From contig JAFKDC010000013.1 of the NCBI GenBank assembly GCA_017255395.1, positions 88,572 to 152,571 of the forward strand: a stretch of 64,000 bases of DNA, in the 5' to 3' direction. The notes below the pieces were generated by a model. It was given only the letters and a program-made list of their open reading frames with translations. It searched no databases and was not told where the DNA came from. Source of the stretch: Enemella evansiae. GTDB lineage: Bacteria; Pseudomonadota; Alphaproteobacteria; Rhodobacterales; Rhodobacteraceae. This document shows, in pieces, positions 18,065-28,762 of the stretch. A program made the position numbers and the translations under genes. Every line of letters begins with the position of its first letter. Positions within the stretch are counted from its first letter, which is position 1.

Positions 18065-19579
18065 ATGTCCGCTCTGACCCCCGGCTTCGATGCCTTTGCC
18101 AAGGCCTACGAGGCCGGGCAGAACCAGATCGTCTACACCCGCCTCGCCGCCGACCTCGACACGCCGGTCTCGCTGATGCTGAAGCTGACCGGCGCGGCCA
18201 AGGACGCCTTCATGCTGGAATCGGTGACCGGCGGCGAAGTGCGCGGCCGCTACTCGATCATCGGCATGAAGCCCGACCTGATCTGGCAGTGCCACGACGG
18301 CACCAGCCGCCTGAACCGGCAGGCGCGCTTCGACCCCGAGGCCTTCGAGAACCAGTCCGACGACCCGCTGACCGCCCTGCGCGCGCTGCTGGCGGAATCG
18401 CGGATCGACCTGCCCGCCGACCTGCCGCAGGCCGCCGCGGGGCTCTTCGGATACCTCGGATACGACATGATCCGGCTGGTCGAGCGCCTGCCGGACGTGA
18501 ACCCCGACCCGCTGGGACTGCCCGACGCCATGATGATGCGCCCCTCGGTGGTGGCGGTCCTCGACGGCGTGAAGGGCGAGGTCACGGTTGTCTCGCCCGC
18601 ATGGGTGCAGGACGGGCTGTCGGCGCGCGCTGCCTATGCACAGGCCGCCGAGCGCGTCATGGACGCGGTGCGCGACCTCGAACGGGCCATGCCGCAGGCC
18701 ACCCGCGATCTGGGCGATGCCGCCGAACTGGGCGAGCCGGTGTCCAACTTCACGCGCGAAGGCTACAAGGCGGCGGTCGAGACGGCCAAGGACTACATCC
18801 GCGCCGGCGACATCTTTCAGGTGGTGCCGTCGCAGCGCTGGACGCAGGACTTCCCGCTGCCGCCCTTTGCGCTCTATCGCTCGCTCAGGCGGACGAACCC
18901 CTCGCCCTTCATGTTCTACTTCAACTTCGGCGGCTTCCAGGTGATCGGCGCCAGCCCCGAGATTCTCGTGCGGGTCTTCGGGCAAGAGGTCACGATCCGC
19001 CCCATCGCGGGCACCCGGCCCCGGGGCGCCACCCCCGAAGAGGACAAGGCGCTGGAGGAAGATCTGCTCGCCGACCAGAAGGAACTGGCCGAACACCTGA
19101 TGCTTCTGGACCTCGGGCGCAACGACACCGGCAAGGTCTCGAAGATCGGCACCGTGCGCCCGACGGAACAGTTCATCATCGAACGCTACAGCCACGTCAT
19201 GCACATCGTCTCGAACGTGGTGGGCGAACTGGCAGAGGATCAGGACGCGCTCTCGGCCTTCTTCGCGGGCATGCCTGCCGGGACGGTCTCCGGCGCCCCC
19301 AAGGTCCGCGCGATGGAAATCATCGACGAGCTGGAACCGGAGAAGCGCGGCGTCTACGGCGGCGGCGTGGGCTATTTCTCGGCGGGCGGTGACATGGACA
19401 TGTGCATCGCCCTGCGCACGGCCATCGTGAAGGACCGCAAGCTCTATATTCAGGCCGGTGGCGGCGTCGTCTACGACAGCGACCCCGAGGCCGAGTACAT
19501 GGAGACGGTCCACAAGTCGAACGCCATCCGCCGCGCCGCCGCCGATGCCGCGCGCTTCACCGGCGACGGCAACCGCTAA
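18065..19579 (+). CDS. trpE: Anthranilate synthase component I
   Basis: The 504-residue enzyme converts chorismate (with ammonia from TrpG) to anthranilate, the first committed step of tryptophan synthesis. It has an N-terminal regulatory domain (LMLKLTGAAKDAFMLESV, the tryptophan-site region) and the chorismate-binding domain with RRTNPSPFMFYFN, GASPEILVR, RPIAGTRPRG and AGMPAGTVSGAPKVRAMEI. Only the large subunit gene is here; trpG is not within 10 kb downstream. It follows the ppiD-like gene by 10 bases and I see no leader peptide or attenuator of its own. Confidence 0.96.
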   Translation: MSALTPGFDAFAKAYEAGQNQIVYTRLAADLDTPVSLMLKLTGAAKDAFMLESVTGGEVRGRYSIIGMKPDLIWQCHDGTSRLNRQARFDPEAFENQSDDPLTALRALLAESRIDLPADLPQAAAGLFGYLGYDMIRLVERLPDVNPDPLGLPDAMMMRPSVVAVLDGVKGEVTVVSPAWVQDGLSARAAYAQAAERVMDAVRDLERAMPQATRDLGDAAELGEPVSNFTREGYKAAVETAKDYIRAGDIFQVVPSQRWTQDFPLPPFALYRSLRRTNPSPFMFYFNFGGFQVIGASPEILVRVFGQEVTIRPIAGTRPRGATPEEDKALEEDLLADQKELAEHLMLLDLGRNDTGKVSKIGTVRPTEQFIIERYSHVMHIVSNVVGELAEDQDALSAFFAGMPAGTVSGAPKVRAMEIIDELEPEKRGVYGGGVGYFSAGGDMDMCIALRTAIVKDRKLYIQAGGGVVYDSDPEAEYMETVHKSNAIRRAAADAARFTGDGNR

Positions 19580-19600
19580 GGGCACATCCGGTGGCGGGGG

Positions 19601-19660
19601 CCAGAGGGGGCTCTGCCCCCGCGCTGCCCCCCAAAGGTGTCAGGAAAAACCAGAGAAGCA
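19601..19660. repeat. Intergenic hairpin repeat after trpE
   Basis: GGGGGC-TCT-GCCCCC begins 26 bases after the trpE stop. Read on the minus strand the element is a pyrimidine stretch with T-run, then GGGGGGCAGCGCGGGGGCAG, the same order as the repeats at 14861 and 27811. It may end trpE transcription. Confidence 0.5.
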
Positions 19661-19794
19661 GGAGGCGGCTTTGCAGGCCTTGGGGCGTTAACCCGGGGGC
19701 ATCGGCGGGCGGCGTGACACGGCAGTGCCGCTGGGCATTGGCCCCGGGGCGGGGATCGGGCATAAGCGGCGCGATCGCCGTTGAAGGAGGCCCG

Positions 19795-21162
<1,368 letters not shown>

Positions 21163-21201
21163 GACGGCAGGCAAGGAAAAGAAGAAAGGCGAGCGAGGCT
21201 G

Positions 21202-21780
21202 ATGGAAGGCTTTACCGTTGTCGACGGCGCAGTGGGCGTCATCATCGTGCTATCGGCGCTGCTGGCCTATTCGCGCGGTCTGGTCCGGGAACTCATGGCG
21301 ATCCTCGGCTGGGTCGCGGCGGCTGTCGTGGCTTTCATGTTCGCCGCGCAGGTGCAGCCGCTGGTCAAGGAAATCCCGGTCGTGGGCGAGTTCCTGTCGG
21401 ACAGCTGCGAGCTGTCGGTGATCGCCGCCTTCGCCGCCGTCTTCACCGTGGCGCTGGTGCTGGTATCGCTGTTCACGCCGCTGTTCTCGTCGCTGATCCA
21501 GCGCTCGGCGCTTGGCGGGCTGGACCAGGCGCTGGGGTTCCTCTTTGGCGTGGCGCGCGGCATCCTTCTGGTGGCCATCGGCTTCTTCGTCTACCAGACG
21601 GTGATCACCGCGCAGGACATCCCCGCCATCAACGACTCGCGCTCTGCCGCCGTCTTCTCGCGCTTCACCGGCCGCATCGAGGAACAGAACCCCGAGCAGG
21701 CGCTGGGGTGGATCACCACCCAGTACGAGGCGCTGGTGAGCGTCTGCGAAGCCCCCGACGCGCCCGTTTCCGGCAGCTGA
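21202..21780 (+). CDS. cvpA: CvpA family membrane protein
   Basis: The 192-residue protein has four hydrophobic helices and the family pattern VDGAVGVIIVLSALLAYSRGLVRELMAI at the N-terminus and GGLDQALGFLFGVARGILLV in the middle. In E. coli CvpA is needed for colicin V production and sits with purF. Here too purF follows, separated by a strong terminator, so the pairing is conserved without co-transcription. ATG 21202 has a modest GAGG ribosome site. Confidence 0.9.
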   Translation: MEGFTVVDGAVGVIIVLSALLAYSRGLVRELMAILGWVAAAVVAFMFAAQVQPLVKEIPVVGEFLSDSCELSVIAAFAAVFTVALVLVSLFTPLFSSLIQRSALGGLDQALGFLFGVARGILLVAIGFFVYQTVITAQDIPAINDSRSAAVFSRFTGRIEEQNPEQALGWITTQYEALVSVCEAPDAPVSGS

Positions 21781-21805
21781 TCGCGATCAGACCGACTGCG
21801 CACCA

Positions 21806-21832
21806 GAGCCGGGCCCGCCCGGCTCTTTTTTT
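21806..21832 (+). terminator. Strong rho-independent terminator of radA-cvpA
   Basis: GAGCCGGGC-CC-GCCCGGCTC is a perfect 9-bp stem followed by seven T residues. It lies 25 bases beyond the cvpA stop codon. Confidence 0.93.
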
Positions 21833-21965
21833 GTGCGGCACAGGCAGGCGGCAGAACGCTCCCTGACGGGAACCTATCCGAATGCGACCGGAACACGCGG
21901 ATCACGTCTGTGATAGTTCCGTGACACGGGCGATCATACGGCCTAAGTAGGCTCCGTAAGCAGCC

Positions 21966-23459
21966 ATGGATTCGGAGCGCGCCTTGTCCGACCGCCACAT
22001 GCCCCCAGCCCATCCCTTCGATGACGACAAGCTCCGCGAGGAGTGCGGCGTTTTCGGCGTCGTGGGTGTCACCGATGCCGCCAACTTCGTGGCGCTGGGG
22101 CTTCACGCCCTTCAGCACCGCGGACAGGAAGCCGGGGGGATCGTTTCGTATCACCCCGACAAGGGCGGCTTCAATTCCGCCAGACGCTTCGGCTACGTCC
22201 GCGACAACTTCACCAAACAATCGCTGATGGAGACCCTGCCCGGCAGCCTTGCCATCGGGCACGTCCGCTATTCGACCGCCGGGTCGAAGGGACAGACCGC
22301 GATCCGCGACGTGCAGCCCTTCTTTGGCGAGTTCTCCATGGGCGGCGCTGCGATTGCCCATAACGGCAATATCACCAATGCCAATGCCCTGCGGCGCGAG
22401 TTGATCGAGCGCGGCTCGATCTTTCAGTCGTCCAGCGACAGCGAATGCATCATCCACCTGATGGCGCGGTCCCTGCAACGCGACATCCCCAGCCGGATGG
22501 AAGACGCGCTGCGCCGGGTCGAGGGCGCTTTCAGCGTCGTCGCCATGACCCGGACCAAGCTGATCGGCGTGCGCGACCCGCTGGGCGTGCGCCCGCTGGT
22601 GCTGGGCAAGGTCGGCGACGGCTGGTGCCTCTCGTCTGAAACCTGCGCGCTGGACATCATCGGCGCCGAATACGTGCGCGAGATCGAGCCGGGCGAGATG
22701 GTCGTCATCACGCAGGAGAACGGCGTCGAATCGCAGCATCCCTTCCGCCCCCAGAAGCCGCGCTTCTGCATCTTCGAGCACGTCTATTTCTCGCGCCCCG
22801 ATTCGATCATCGGCGGGCGCAGCGTCTACGAGACCCGCCGCCAGATCGGTGTAGAGCTGGCCCGCGAGGCGCCGGTCGAGGCCGATCTCGTCTGCCCCGT
22901 CCCGGACAGTGGCACCCCCGCCGCCATAGGCTATGCCGCCGAAAGCGGGATTCCCTTCGGCCTCGGGATCACGCGGAACCAGTACATGGGCCGCACCTTC
23001 ATCGAACCGACCGAGCAGATCCGCAACATGGGCGTGCGGCTGAAGCTGAACGTCAACCGTGCGCTGATCCGCGACAAGCGGGTGATCCTCGTCGACGACT
23101 CGGTGGTGCGCGGCACCACCTCGCGCAAGATCAAGGAGATGATCCTCGACGCGGGCGCCGCCGAGGTGCACTTCCGCATCGCCTCGCCACCCACCGCCTG
23201 GCCCTGTTTCTACGGCGTCGACACCCCCCAGCGGGAAATGCTGCTGGCCGCCACCATGTCCGAGGACGAGATGTGCGCACATCTGGGCGTGGATTCGCTG
23301 AAGTTCATCTCGCTGGACGGTCTGTACCGCGCGGTGGGCGAAGCCGGCGGGCGCGACCCGGCGCGGCCGCAGTATTGCGACGCCTGTTTCTCGGGCGAGT
23401 ACCCGGTCGAACCGGCGGACATGATCAAGCAGGGCTTCAAGCTGAAGGCCGCCGAGTAA
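21966..23459 (+). CDS. purF: Amidophosphoribosyltransferase
   Basis: The 497-residue protein makes phosphoribosylamine from PRPP and glutamine, the first step of purine synthesis. It is an Ntn-type glutaminase: the catalytic cysteine (Cys27 in EECGVFGV) becomes the N-terminus after removal of a propeptide. The glutaminase half carries HRGQEAGG and GHVRYSTAGS, and the PRPP loop is VILVDDSVVRGTTS. Two starts are possible, ATG 21966 (26-residue propeptide) or ATG 21999 (15 residues); neither has a strong ribosome site and I use the first. A terminator follows the gene. Confidence 0.96.
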   Translation: MDSERALSDRHMPPAHPFDDDKLREECGVFGVVGVTDAANFVALGLHALQHRGQEAGGIVSYHPDKGGFNSARRFGYVRDNFTKQSLMETLPGSLAIGHVRYSTAGSKGQTAIRDVQPFFGEFSMGGAAIAHNGNITNANALRRELIERGSIFQSSSDSECIIHLMARSLQRDIPSRMEDALRRVEGAFSVVAMTRTKLIGVRDPLGVRPLVLGKVGDGWCLSSETCALDIIGAEYVREIEPGEMVVITQENGVESQHPFRPQKPRFCIFEHVYFSRPDSIIGGRSVYETRRQIGVELAREAPVEADLVCPVPDSGTPAAIGYAAESGIPFGLGITRNQYMGRTFIEPTEQIRNMGVRLKLNVNRALIRDKRVILVDDSVVRGTTSRKIKEMILDAGAAEVHFRIASPPTAWPCFYGVDTPQREMLLAATMSEDEMCAHLGVDSLKFISLDGLYRAVGEAGGRDPARPQYCDACFSGEYPVEPADMIKQGFKLKAAE

Positions 23460-23485
23460 GGCCAGTCACCGCCAGGATTTTTCAG

Positions 23486-23513
23486 CGGCCGCCCCCCGGG
23501 GTGGCCGTTTTTT
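23486..23513 (+). terminator. Rho-independent terminator of purF
   Basis: CGGCCGCCCC-CC-GGGGTGGCCG (10-bp stem, one mismatch) is followed by six T residues, starting 27 bases after the purF stop. Confidence 0.88.
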
Positions 23514-23788
23514 CATGCGTCGCTGGCAATGCGTCCCGGGGGCGGCAGCGCCCGCCGATCCACGCGCCACCGTACCACGCCAACCGATCCCAACACGCGG
23601 CGCGGCCTTGCCAGACAGGGCCGCGCCTGCGGCACGCCGTCGCCCCACGCGGCCTTCTGCCGATGATTTTCCGGGCTTCGGCACCCCGGCGCCCATGCGC
23701 CGCGGGCTCTCTTTCGCACATGCAGCAAGGCCTGTATCAGCCCCCATCGCGCCGCGCACAGCGGCACCCTGAGACACCGGGACAGCCC
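23514..23788. other. Leader region before the PilP-like gene
   Basis: This 275-base gap carries a perfect 9-bp hairpin, GGCGCGGCC/GGCCGCGCC at 23599-23627 with an 11-base loop. I see no gene or clear promoter. An open frame crosses it into the next gene, but has no ribosome site. Confidence 0.4.
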
Positions 23789-24118
23789 ATGATACTGACC
23801 AAATCCCTCCGCCCCCTTGCCCGTCCCGACGGGTTCGATGCCCGCGCCGCGCAGGTCGTCCCCGCCGCCGCCAGCAACGACACCGTGGCCCGGGCCGCCA
23901 CCACCAGCGCGCCGATCCCGCGCGCCGAACCCATGCTCATCGGCATCTTCGGCAGTTCCGATGACGCCTCTGCGCTTGTCCGCCTGCCCTCCGGCAAAAT
24001 CGCCGAGGTGTCCAAGGGCAGCCGCATCGGCCGCGATACCGTCGTGGCGGTGGCCGAGGACTCGATCATCCTTCAGCGGGGCAAGAAGGCGCACCGCCTC
24101 TCGATGCCGGACGCTTGA
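23789..24118 (+). CDS. Small PilP/GspC-like domain protein
   Basis: The 109-residue protein has a disordered N-terminal half rich in Ala and Pro and a compact C-terminal half: LIGIFGSSDDASALVRLPSGKIAEVSKGSRIGRDTVVAVAEDSIILQRGKKAHRLSMP. This pattern (a small domain with ALVRLPSG and V..G..I....V..I) resembles the C-terminal domain of PilP/GspC-type proteins of type IV pilus and type II secretion systems. There is no signal peptide and no secretion genes nearby, so the role is open. The ATG at 23789 is weakly supported; the frame is open further upstream. Confidence 0.6.
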   Translation: MILTKSLRPLARPDGFDARAAQVVPAAASNDTVARAATTSAPIPRAEPMLIGIFGSSDDASALVRLPSGKIAEVSKGSRIGRDTVVAVAEDSIILQRGKKAHRLSMPDA

Positions 24119-24149
24119 CCTTGGCGCCAAAGCCGCTGAAAAGCGCCCC

Positions 24150-24785
24150 ATGACACGGATCGCTCTTATCACCGGCGCCTCGCGCGGACTGGGCTTCGCC
24201 CTCGCAGAGGCGCTTTCGCCCAAGTATCACATCGTCGCCGTGGCCCGCACGGTCGGCGGTCTCGAGGACCTCGACGACCGCATCAAGGCCAAGGGCGGAG
24301 AGGCGACGCTGGCGCCGATGGACGTGTGCAACCGCGATGCCATGGCGCATCTGTGCCGGTCGATCCACGACCGCTGGGGCGGCATAGGCCTTTGGGCGCA
24401 CACGGCTGTTCACGCGGCCCCCCTGACGCCCGCACCGCATATGGACGCCAAGGACTGGAAGAAGTCGGTGACCACCAATATCGATGCCATGGGCCACCTG
24501 ATCCCCTTCGTCGCGCCGCTTCTGGGCGATGACGGCACCGCGCTTTTCTTCGACGACCCGCATGGCGGAGAGAAGTTCTATGGCCACTACGGTACCACCA
24601 AGGCGGCGCAGATCGCGTTGGCCCGGTCCTGGGCGGCAGAGCAGGAAAACTTCGGCCCGCGCATCCGCATCCTGACGCCCCGGCCGATGGAAACACACAC
24701 CCGCGCCCGGTTTCACCCCGGCGAGGACCGCACCCCGCTGGCGCAGCCCTCGGCAGAGGCCGCGCGCCTGCTGGCCCAACTCTAA
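24150..24785 (+). CDS. Short-chain dehydrogenase/reductase
   Basis: The 211-residue protein has the SDR cofactor motif TGASRGLG (8-15) and a Tyr-X3-Lys pair in HYGTTKAA. The serine normally 13 residues before the tyrosine is absent (the region reads ALFFDDPHGGEKFYGHY), so catalysis may be altered. It starts 31 bases after the PilP-like gene on the same strand. Substrate unknown. Confidence 0.82.
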   Translation: MTRIALITGASRGLGFALAEALSPKYHIVAVARTVGGLEDLDDRIKAKGGEATLAPMDVCNRDAMAHLCRSIHDRWGGIGLWAHTAVHAAPLTPAPHMDAKDWKKSVTTNIDAMGHLIPFVAPLLGDDGTALFFDDPHGGEKFYGHYGTTKAAQIALARSWAAEQENFGPRIRILTPRPMETHTRARFHPGEDRTPLAQPSAEAARLLAQL

Positions 24786-24992
24786 CGGCAGGGGCCGCGC
24801 CGCTCAGGTTCAGCCCTCGGAAGAGGCCAAGCGCCTGCGGCCCGGTCTGTAATGGCGGGACAGCGCCAATCCACGCCGCGCGGACCCCACATCTTGCAGC
24901 GGTCCCGCCACTGATTCCCTACAGTTGGTACGCGCCGCTTGCCCCGGCGCGCCCCTTCGCCTAGGAAGGTGCCAGGCAAAACGAGCGGTTTC

Positions 24993-25775
24993 ATGCGCAT
25001 TCTGATTACCAATGACGACGGCATCAACGCGCCCGGCCTCGCGGTCCTGACCGAGATCGCCACGGAACTGGCCGGCCCCGACGGCGCGGTCTGGACCGTC
25101 GCCCCGGCCTTCGAACAATCGGGCGTCGGACACTGCATTTCGTATACCCACCCCACGATGATCGCGCAGATGGGCGAGCGCCGCTTTGCCGCCGAAGGCA
25201 GCCCCGCGGACTGCGTTCTGGCCGGTCTTCACGATGTCCTTGCGGACAATCCGCCCGACCTGATCCTGTCCGGTGTAAACCGTGGAAACAACTCTGCCGA
25301 GAACGCGCTGTATTCCGGCACGCTGGGCGGCGCCATGGAAGGCGCGCTTCAGGGCATCCTGTCCATCGCGCTGTCGCAATACCTTGGCCCCGACAATGTC
25401 GGAGAGCCAGACCCCTTCGAGTCCGCGCGCCTGAACGGTGCCCGCGTGGTGCGTCAGATCCTCGAACACGACCGCGCTGACCCGGGATATCGGCTTTTCT
25501 ACAACGTAAACTTCCCCCCGGTCCCGGCGGCGCAGGTCAAGGGCACCCGCGTCGCACCGCAGGGCTATCGCCACGAGACACGCTTCAGCGTAGAGCCGCA
25601 CAAGTCCCCGTCAGGACGGCGTTTTCTGTGGATCAGGGGCGGCGACCAACGGGCCGCCACCGACGCGGGCACCGATGCGGACCTCAACCTGAAGGGCTAT
25701 ATCAGCGTCACGCCGATGCGCGCCGACCTGACCTGCCACGCCACGCTGGACGCCTTGAGGGACCGCCTGACATGA
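24993..25775 (+). CDS. surE: 5'/3'-nucleotidase SurE
   Basis: The 260-residue metal-dependent phosphatase dephosphorylates nucleoside monophosphates and helps survival in stationary phase. The N-terminal [15 protein letters not shown] gives the metal ligands Asp8 and Asp9; Ser43 in EQSGVGH and Asn96 in SGVNRGNN complete the site. The ATG at 24993 starts the conserved [10 protein letters not shown]. Its stop overlaps the pcm start by four bases (ATGA), and nlpD follows pcm, the classical surE-pcm-nlpD stress operon order. Confidence 0.96.
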   Translation: MRILITNDDGINAPGLAVLTEIATELAGPDGAVWTVAPAFEQSGVGHCISYTHPTMIAQMGERRFAAEGSPADCVLAGLHDVLADNPPDLILSGVNRGNNSAENALYSGTLGGAMEGALQGILSIALSQYLGPDNVGEPDPFESARLNGARVVRQILEHDRADPGYRLFYNVNFPPVPAAQVKGTRVAPQGYRHETRFSVEPHKSPSGRRFLWIRGGDQRAATDAGTDADLNLKGYISVTPMRADLTCHATLDALRDRLT

Positions 25776-26413
25776 GCTTCGATGCCGAAGCCAAGATGCA
25801 GTTCCTCTTTGCCCTCCGCTCCAAGGGTGTGACAGACACCACGGTGCTGTCGGCCATGGAAAAGGTCGACCGCGGCGCTTTCATCCGCGGCTATTTCGCC
25901 GAACGCGCCTATGAGGACATGCCCCTGCCGATCGCCTGCGGCCAGACCATATCGCAACCCTCAGTTGTGGCGCTGATGACGCAGGCCCTGCGGGTCGGCC
26001 CCCGCGACAAGGTTCTGGAGGTCGGCACCGGCTCTGGCTACCAGGCGGCGATCCTGTCGCACCTCGCCCGGCGGGTCTATACCGTCGACCGGCACCGCAG
26101 GCTGGTGGCCGCCGCCCGCGCGGTCTTCGATACGCTGGAACTGACCAATATCACCGCCTTCACCGCCGACGGCTCTTTCGGGCTGCCGGATCAGGCGCCC
26201 TTCGACCGCATTATCGTGACCGCCGCGGCCGAGGATCCGCCCGGGCCGCTCTTGGCCCAGCTCAAGATTGGCGGTATCATGGTGCTGCCGGTGGGACAGT
26301 CCGACACCGTCCAGCACCTGATCCGGGTGACGCGGCACGAGGGCGGCTTCGAATACGATGAATTGCGCCCCGTGCGTTTCGTGCCCCTCGTCGAGGGGCT
26401 GGGCAAAGATTAG
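25772..26413 (+). CDS. pcm: Protein-L-isoaspartate O-methyltransferase
   Basis: The 213-residue SAM enzyme methylates isoaspartyl residues so damaged proteins can be repaired. It carries the family stretch [20 protein letters not shown] and the SAM motif [16 protein letters not shown], followed by VYTVDRH and a C-terminal [14 protein letters not shown] 25772 overlaps the surE stop by four bases. An alternative longer frame starting within surE has no support. Confidence 0.95.
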   Translation: MSFDAEAKMQFLFALRSKGVTDTTVLSAMEKVDRGAFIRGYFAERAYEDMPLPIACGQTISQPSVVALMTQALRVGPRDKVLEVGTGSGYQAAILSHLARRVYTVDRHRRLVAAARAVFDTLELTNITAFTADGSFGLPDQAPFDRIIVTAAAEDPPGPLLAQLKIGGIMVLPVGQSDTVQHLIRVTRHEGGFEYDELRPVRFVPLVEGLGKD

Positions 26414-26475
26414 ACCGCCCTCGGCGCGGTGCAGTGACGTCCCGGCACAAGGGGCGCATATGAGGAAATCGAGTG

Positions 26476-27681
26476 ATGACAACCCCGACCCGTTCCTTCA
26501 CGGCCCTTGGCCTGCTGATCGCCCTTGGCGCCTGCGATGGCGGCCTCGATCTGGATATGCGCGGACGCATGGGCGGGGCGGTCGATACCTCTCAGGCTGC
26601 CCTGCAGGCCGTGGACAATCGCCCGCAGCCGGATGACCGGGGCGTGATCTCCTACCCGAACTACCAGGTCGCCGTGGCCCGGCGCGGCGATACGCTGAAT
26701 TCCGTCGCCACCCGCATCGGCCTGCCGGCGCCGGAACTGGCGCGCTACAACGGCGTGCAGGTGAACGACCCGCTGCGCGCGGGCGAGATCGTCGCCCTGC
26801 CCCGTCGTGTGGCCGAACCCTCGCCCGCCACCGGCGCGGCGACGACCGGCCCGATCCAGCCGCCCGCCTCGGTGGATGTGGCAACCCTGGCCGGCAGCGC
26901 CATCGAGCGCGCGCCCTCTGCCATCAGCCCCGCGCAGGCGCCGCAGACCGGCACCGAGCCGGTGCGCCACAAGGTCGCGCGCGGCGAGACCGCCTTTACC
27001 ATCGCGCGCCTCTATCAGGTCACCCCGCGCGCGCTGGCCGAATGGAACGGGCTCGACAGCAACTTCTCGCTGCGCGAAGGCCAGTTTCTGCTGATCCCGA
27101 CGGCAAAGGGCACGCCGCAAACGCAGCAGAGCGCGCGGGTAACGGTGCCCGGCGCAGGCACGGCCACGCCGCAACCGCCCTCCGCCTCCAAGCCGCTGCC
27201 GACAGAGGTCCTGCCCCCCGCCAACCAGACCGCCGCCGCGGCCCCTGCGGCGACGGCAAACAAGCCCGCGCCGAAACCGGCGGAACCGGTGGCTGATATC
27301 GGCCAGAAAAAGGCCGCCAGCAGCAGCGGCGGTGGCGCCATGTCCATGCCGGTCAGCGGCTCGATCATCCGCGAATACGCCAAGGGCCGGAACGAGGGCA
27401 TCGACATCTCCGCCGCGCCGGGCACCCCGGTCAAGGCCGCCGCCTCGGGCCAGGTCGCTGCGATCTCGGCCACCGACGAAGGTGTCAAGTTCATGCTGAT
27501 CCGCCACCCGGACGACCTGATCTCGGTCTACACCTATGTCGACGACATCTCGGTCAAGAAGGGCGACGCGGTCAGCAAGGGCCAGTCCATCGCCCGCGTG
27601 CGCTCCGGCGACCCCTCCTTCCTGCATTTCGAGGTCCGCAAGGGCTTCGAATCCACCGATCCGATGCCCTATCTGCGCTGA
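26476..27681 (+). CDS. nlpD: NlpD-like lipoprotein with two LysM domains and a degenerate LytM/M23 domain
   Basis: The 401-residue protein has a lipobox (ALGAC, Cys20), two LysM peptidoglycan-binding domains (about residues 60-105 and 160-205), a Pro/Ala linker and a C-terminal M23/LytM fold (about 290-395). The peptidase residues are changed: the H-x3-D position reads NEGID and the HxH motif reads FLHFEV. This is the pattern of EnvC/NlpD amidase activators rather than active endopeptidases. It would act at the outer membrane during cell separation. GTG at 26473 is an alternative start; I use the adjacent ATG behind TGAGGAA. It completes surE-pcm-nlpD. Confidence 0.92.
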   Translation: MTTPTRSFTALGLLIALGACDGGLDLDMRGRMGGAVDTSQAALQAVDNRPQPDDRGVISYPNYQVAVARRGDTLNSVATRIGLPAPELARYNGVQVNDPLRAGEIVALPRRVAEPSPATGAATTGPIQPPASVDVATLAGSAIERAPSAISPAQAPQTGTEPVRHKVARGETAFTIARLYQVTPRALAEWNGLDSNFSLREGQFLLIPTAKGTPQTQQSARVTVPGAGTATPQPPSASKPLPTEVLPPANQTAAAAPAATANKPAPKPAEPVADIGQKKAASSSGGGAMSMPVSGSIIREYAKGRNEGIDISAAPGTPVKAAASGQVAAISATDEGVKFMLIRHPDDLISVYTYVDDISVKKGDAVSKGQSIARVRSGDPSFLHFEVRKGFESTDPMPYLR

Positions 27682-27810
27682 CGCACCCGACCTTTTCCAG
27701 AAGCCCGCCATGCCCCTTGCACGCGGGCGGATGGGAACCACGGCATAAGCGCCATCAAGGTCCGAACGCCGTTAACCCCCGCCCGCGGCCAGCCCCGGCA
27801 CGGCCTTCTG

Positions 27811-27866
27811 CTTCTTCTTGGTCAAAATACCTCGGGGGAGCGCAGCGGGGGCAGAGCCCCCTCCAC
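27811..27866. repeat. Rhodobacterales-type intergenic repeat
   Basis: CTTCTTCTTGGTCAAAATAC leads into CTCGGGGGAG and GGGGGC-AGA-GCCCCC. It is the clearest copy of the pyrimidine/A-run plus G+C hairpin element. It lies between the convergent nlpD and ATPase genes, where it could terminate transcription. Confidence 0.6.
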
Positions 27867-27925
27867 GCTCTCCTGCTGGGGCTCCGGACGACAGAACCGC
27901 CGTCGCCCCCGGGGCAACACGGCGC

Positions 27926-28762
27926 TCAGCTCAGCGCCACGCCTTTGCGACCGGCAAGGTCGGTGAAATACTGCCAGGCCACCCGGCCAGAGCGCGACCC
28001 GCGCGTGGCCTGCCATTCGATCGCCTCCGCCCGCAGGGTCTCGTCGTCGATCGCCACGCCGTGGCGGTCGCAATAGCCCCGGATCATCGCAAGGTATTCG
28101 TCCTGCGAACAGGGGTGGAAGCCCAGCCACAGCCCGAAGCGATCCGACAGCGAAACCTTCTCTTCCACTGCCTCCGAGGGGTTGATCGACGACGAGCGTT
28201 CGTTCTCGATCATGTCGCGCGGCATCAGGTGGCGGCGGTTCGAGGTGGCGTAGAGCACCACGTTGTCCGGGCGCCCCTCGACCCCGCCGTCCAGCACCGC
28301 CTTCAGCGATTTGTAGTGCTGGTCGTCATGGCTGAAGCTGAGGTCGTCGCAAAACAGCACAAAGCGATAGGGCGCGTCGCGCAGCAGCGCCAGCAGGCGC
28401 CCGACGGACGGCAGGTCCTCGCGTTGCAGCTCCACCAGCTTGAGGTCCGGGCCTTCCGCGCGCACGGCGGCATGGACCGCCTTGACGACGCTGGATTTGC
28501 CCATCCCCCGCGCGCCCCAGAGGAGCGCGTTGTTGGCGGGCAGGCCTCGGGCGAATTGCAGCGTATTGGCATAAAGCGTGTCGCGCGCCCGGTCGATGCC
28601 CACCAGCAGATCCAGATCCACGCGGCTGACCTGCGGCACCGGCACCAGCGCATCGGGCGCCACGTGCCAGACAAAGGCCTCTGCATCGAAATCCGGGGCG
28701 TCCAGGGGCGGCGGCGCCATGCGTTCCAGCGCCGCCGCGATCCGTTTCAGGGTCTTGCTCAC
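27926..28762 (-). CDS. DUF815-type AAA ATPase coupled to tatABC
   Basis: The 278-residue protein carries Walker A GARGMGKSS (83-91), a Walker B-like FVLFCDDLSF, a sensor-like VVLYATSNRRHLMPRDM and the DRFGLWLGF stretch typical of the DUF815 ATPase family. Its role is not established. The start is GTG at 28762, giving a GTGA overlap with the tatC stop, so translation is coupled to tatC. The conserved position behind tatA-tatB-tatC hints at a link to protein export or simply a shared operon. Confidence 0.85.
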   Translation of the reverse strand: MSKTLKRIAAALERMAPPPLDAPDFDAEAFVWHVAPDALVPVPQVSRVDLDLLVGIDRARDTLYANTLQFARGLPANNALLWGARGMGKSSVVKAVHAAVRAEGPDLKLVELQREDLPSVGRLLALLRDAPYRFVLFCDDLSFSHDDQHYKSLKAVLDGGVEGRPDNVVLYATSNRRHLMPRDMIENERSSSINPSEAVEEKVSLSDRFGLWLGFHPCSQDEYLAMIRGYCDRHGVAIDDETLRAEAIEWQATRGSRSGRVAWQYFTDLAGRKGVALS

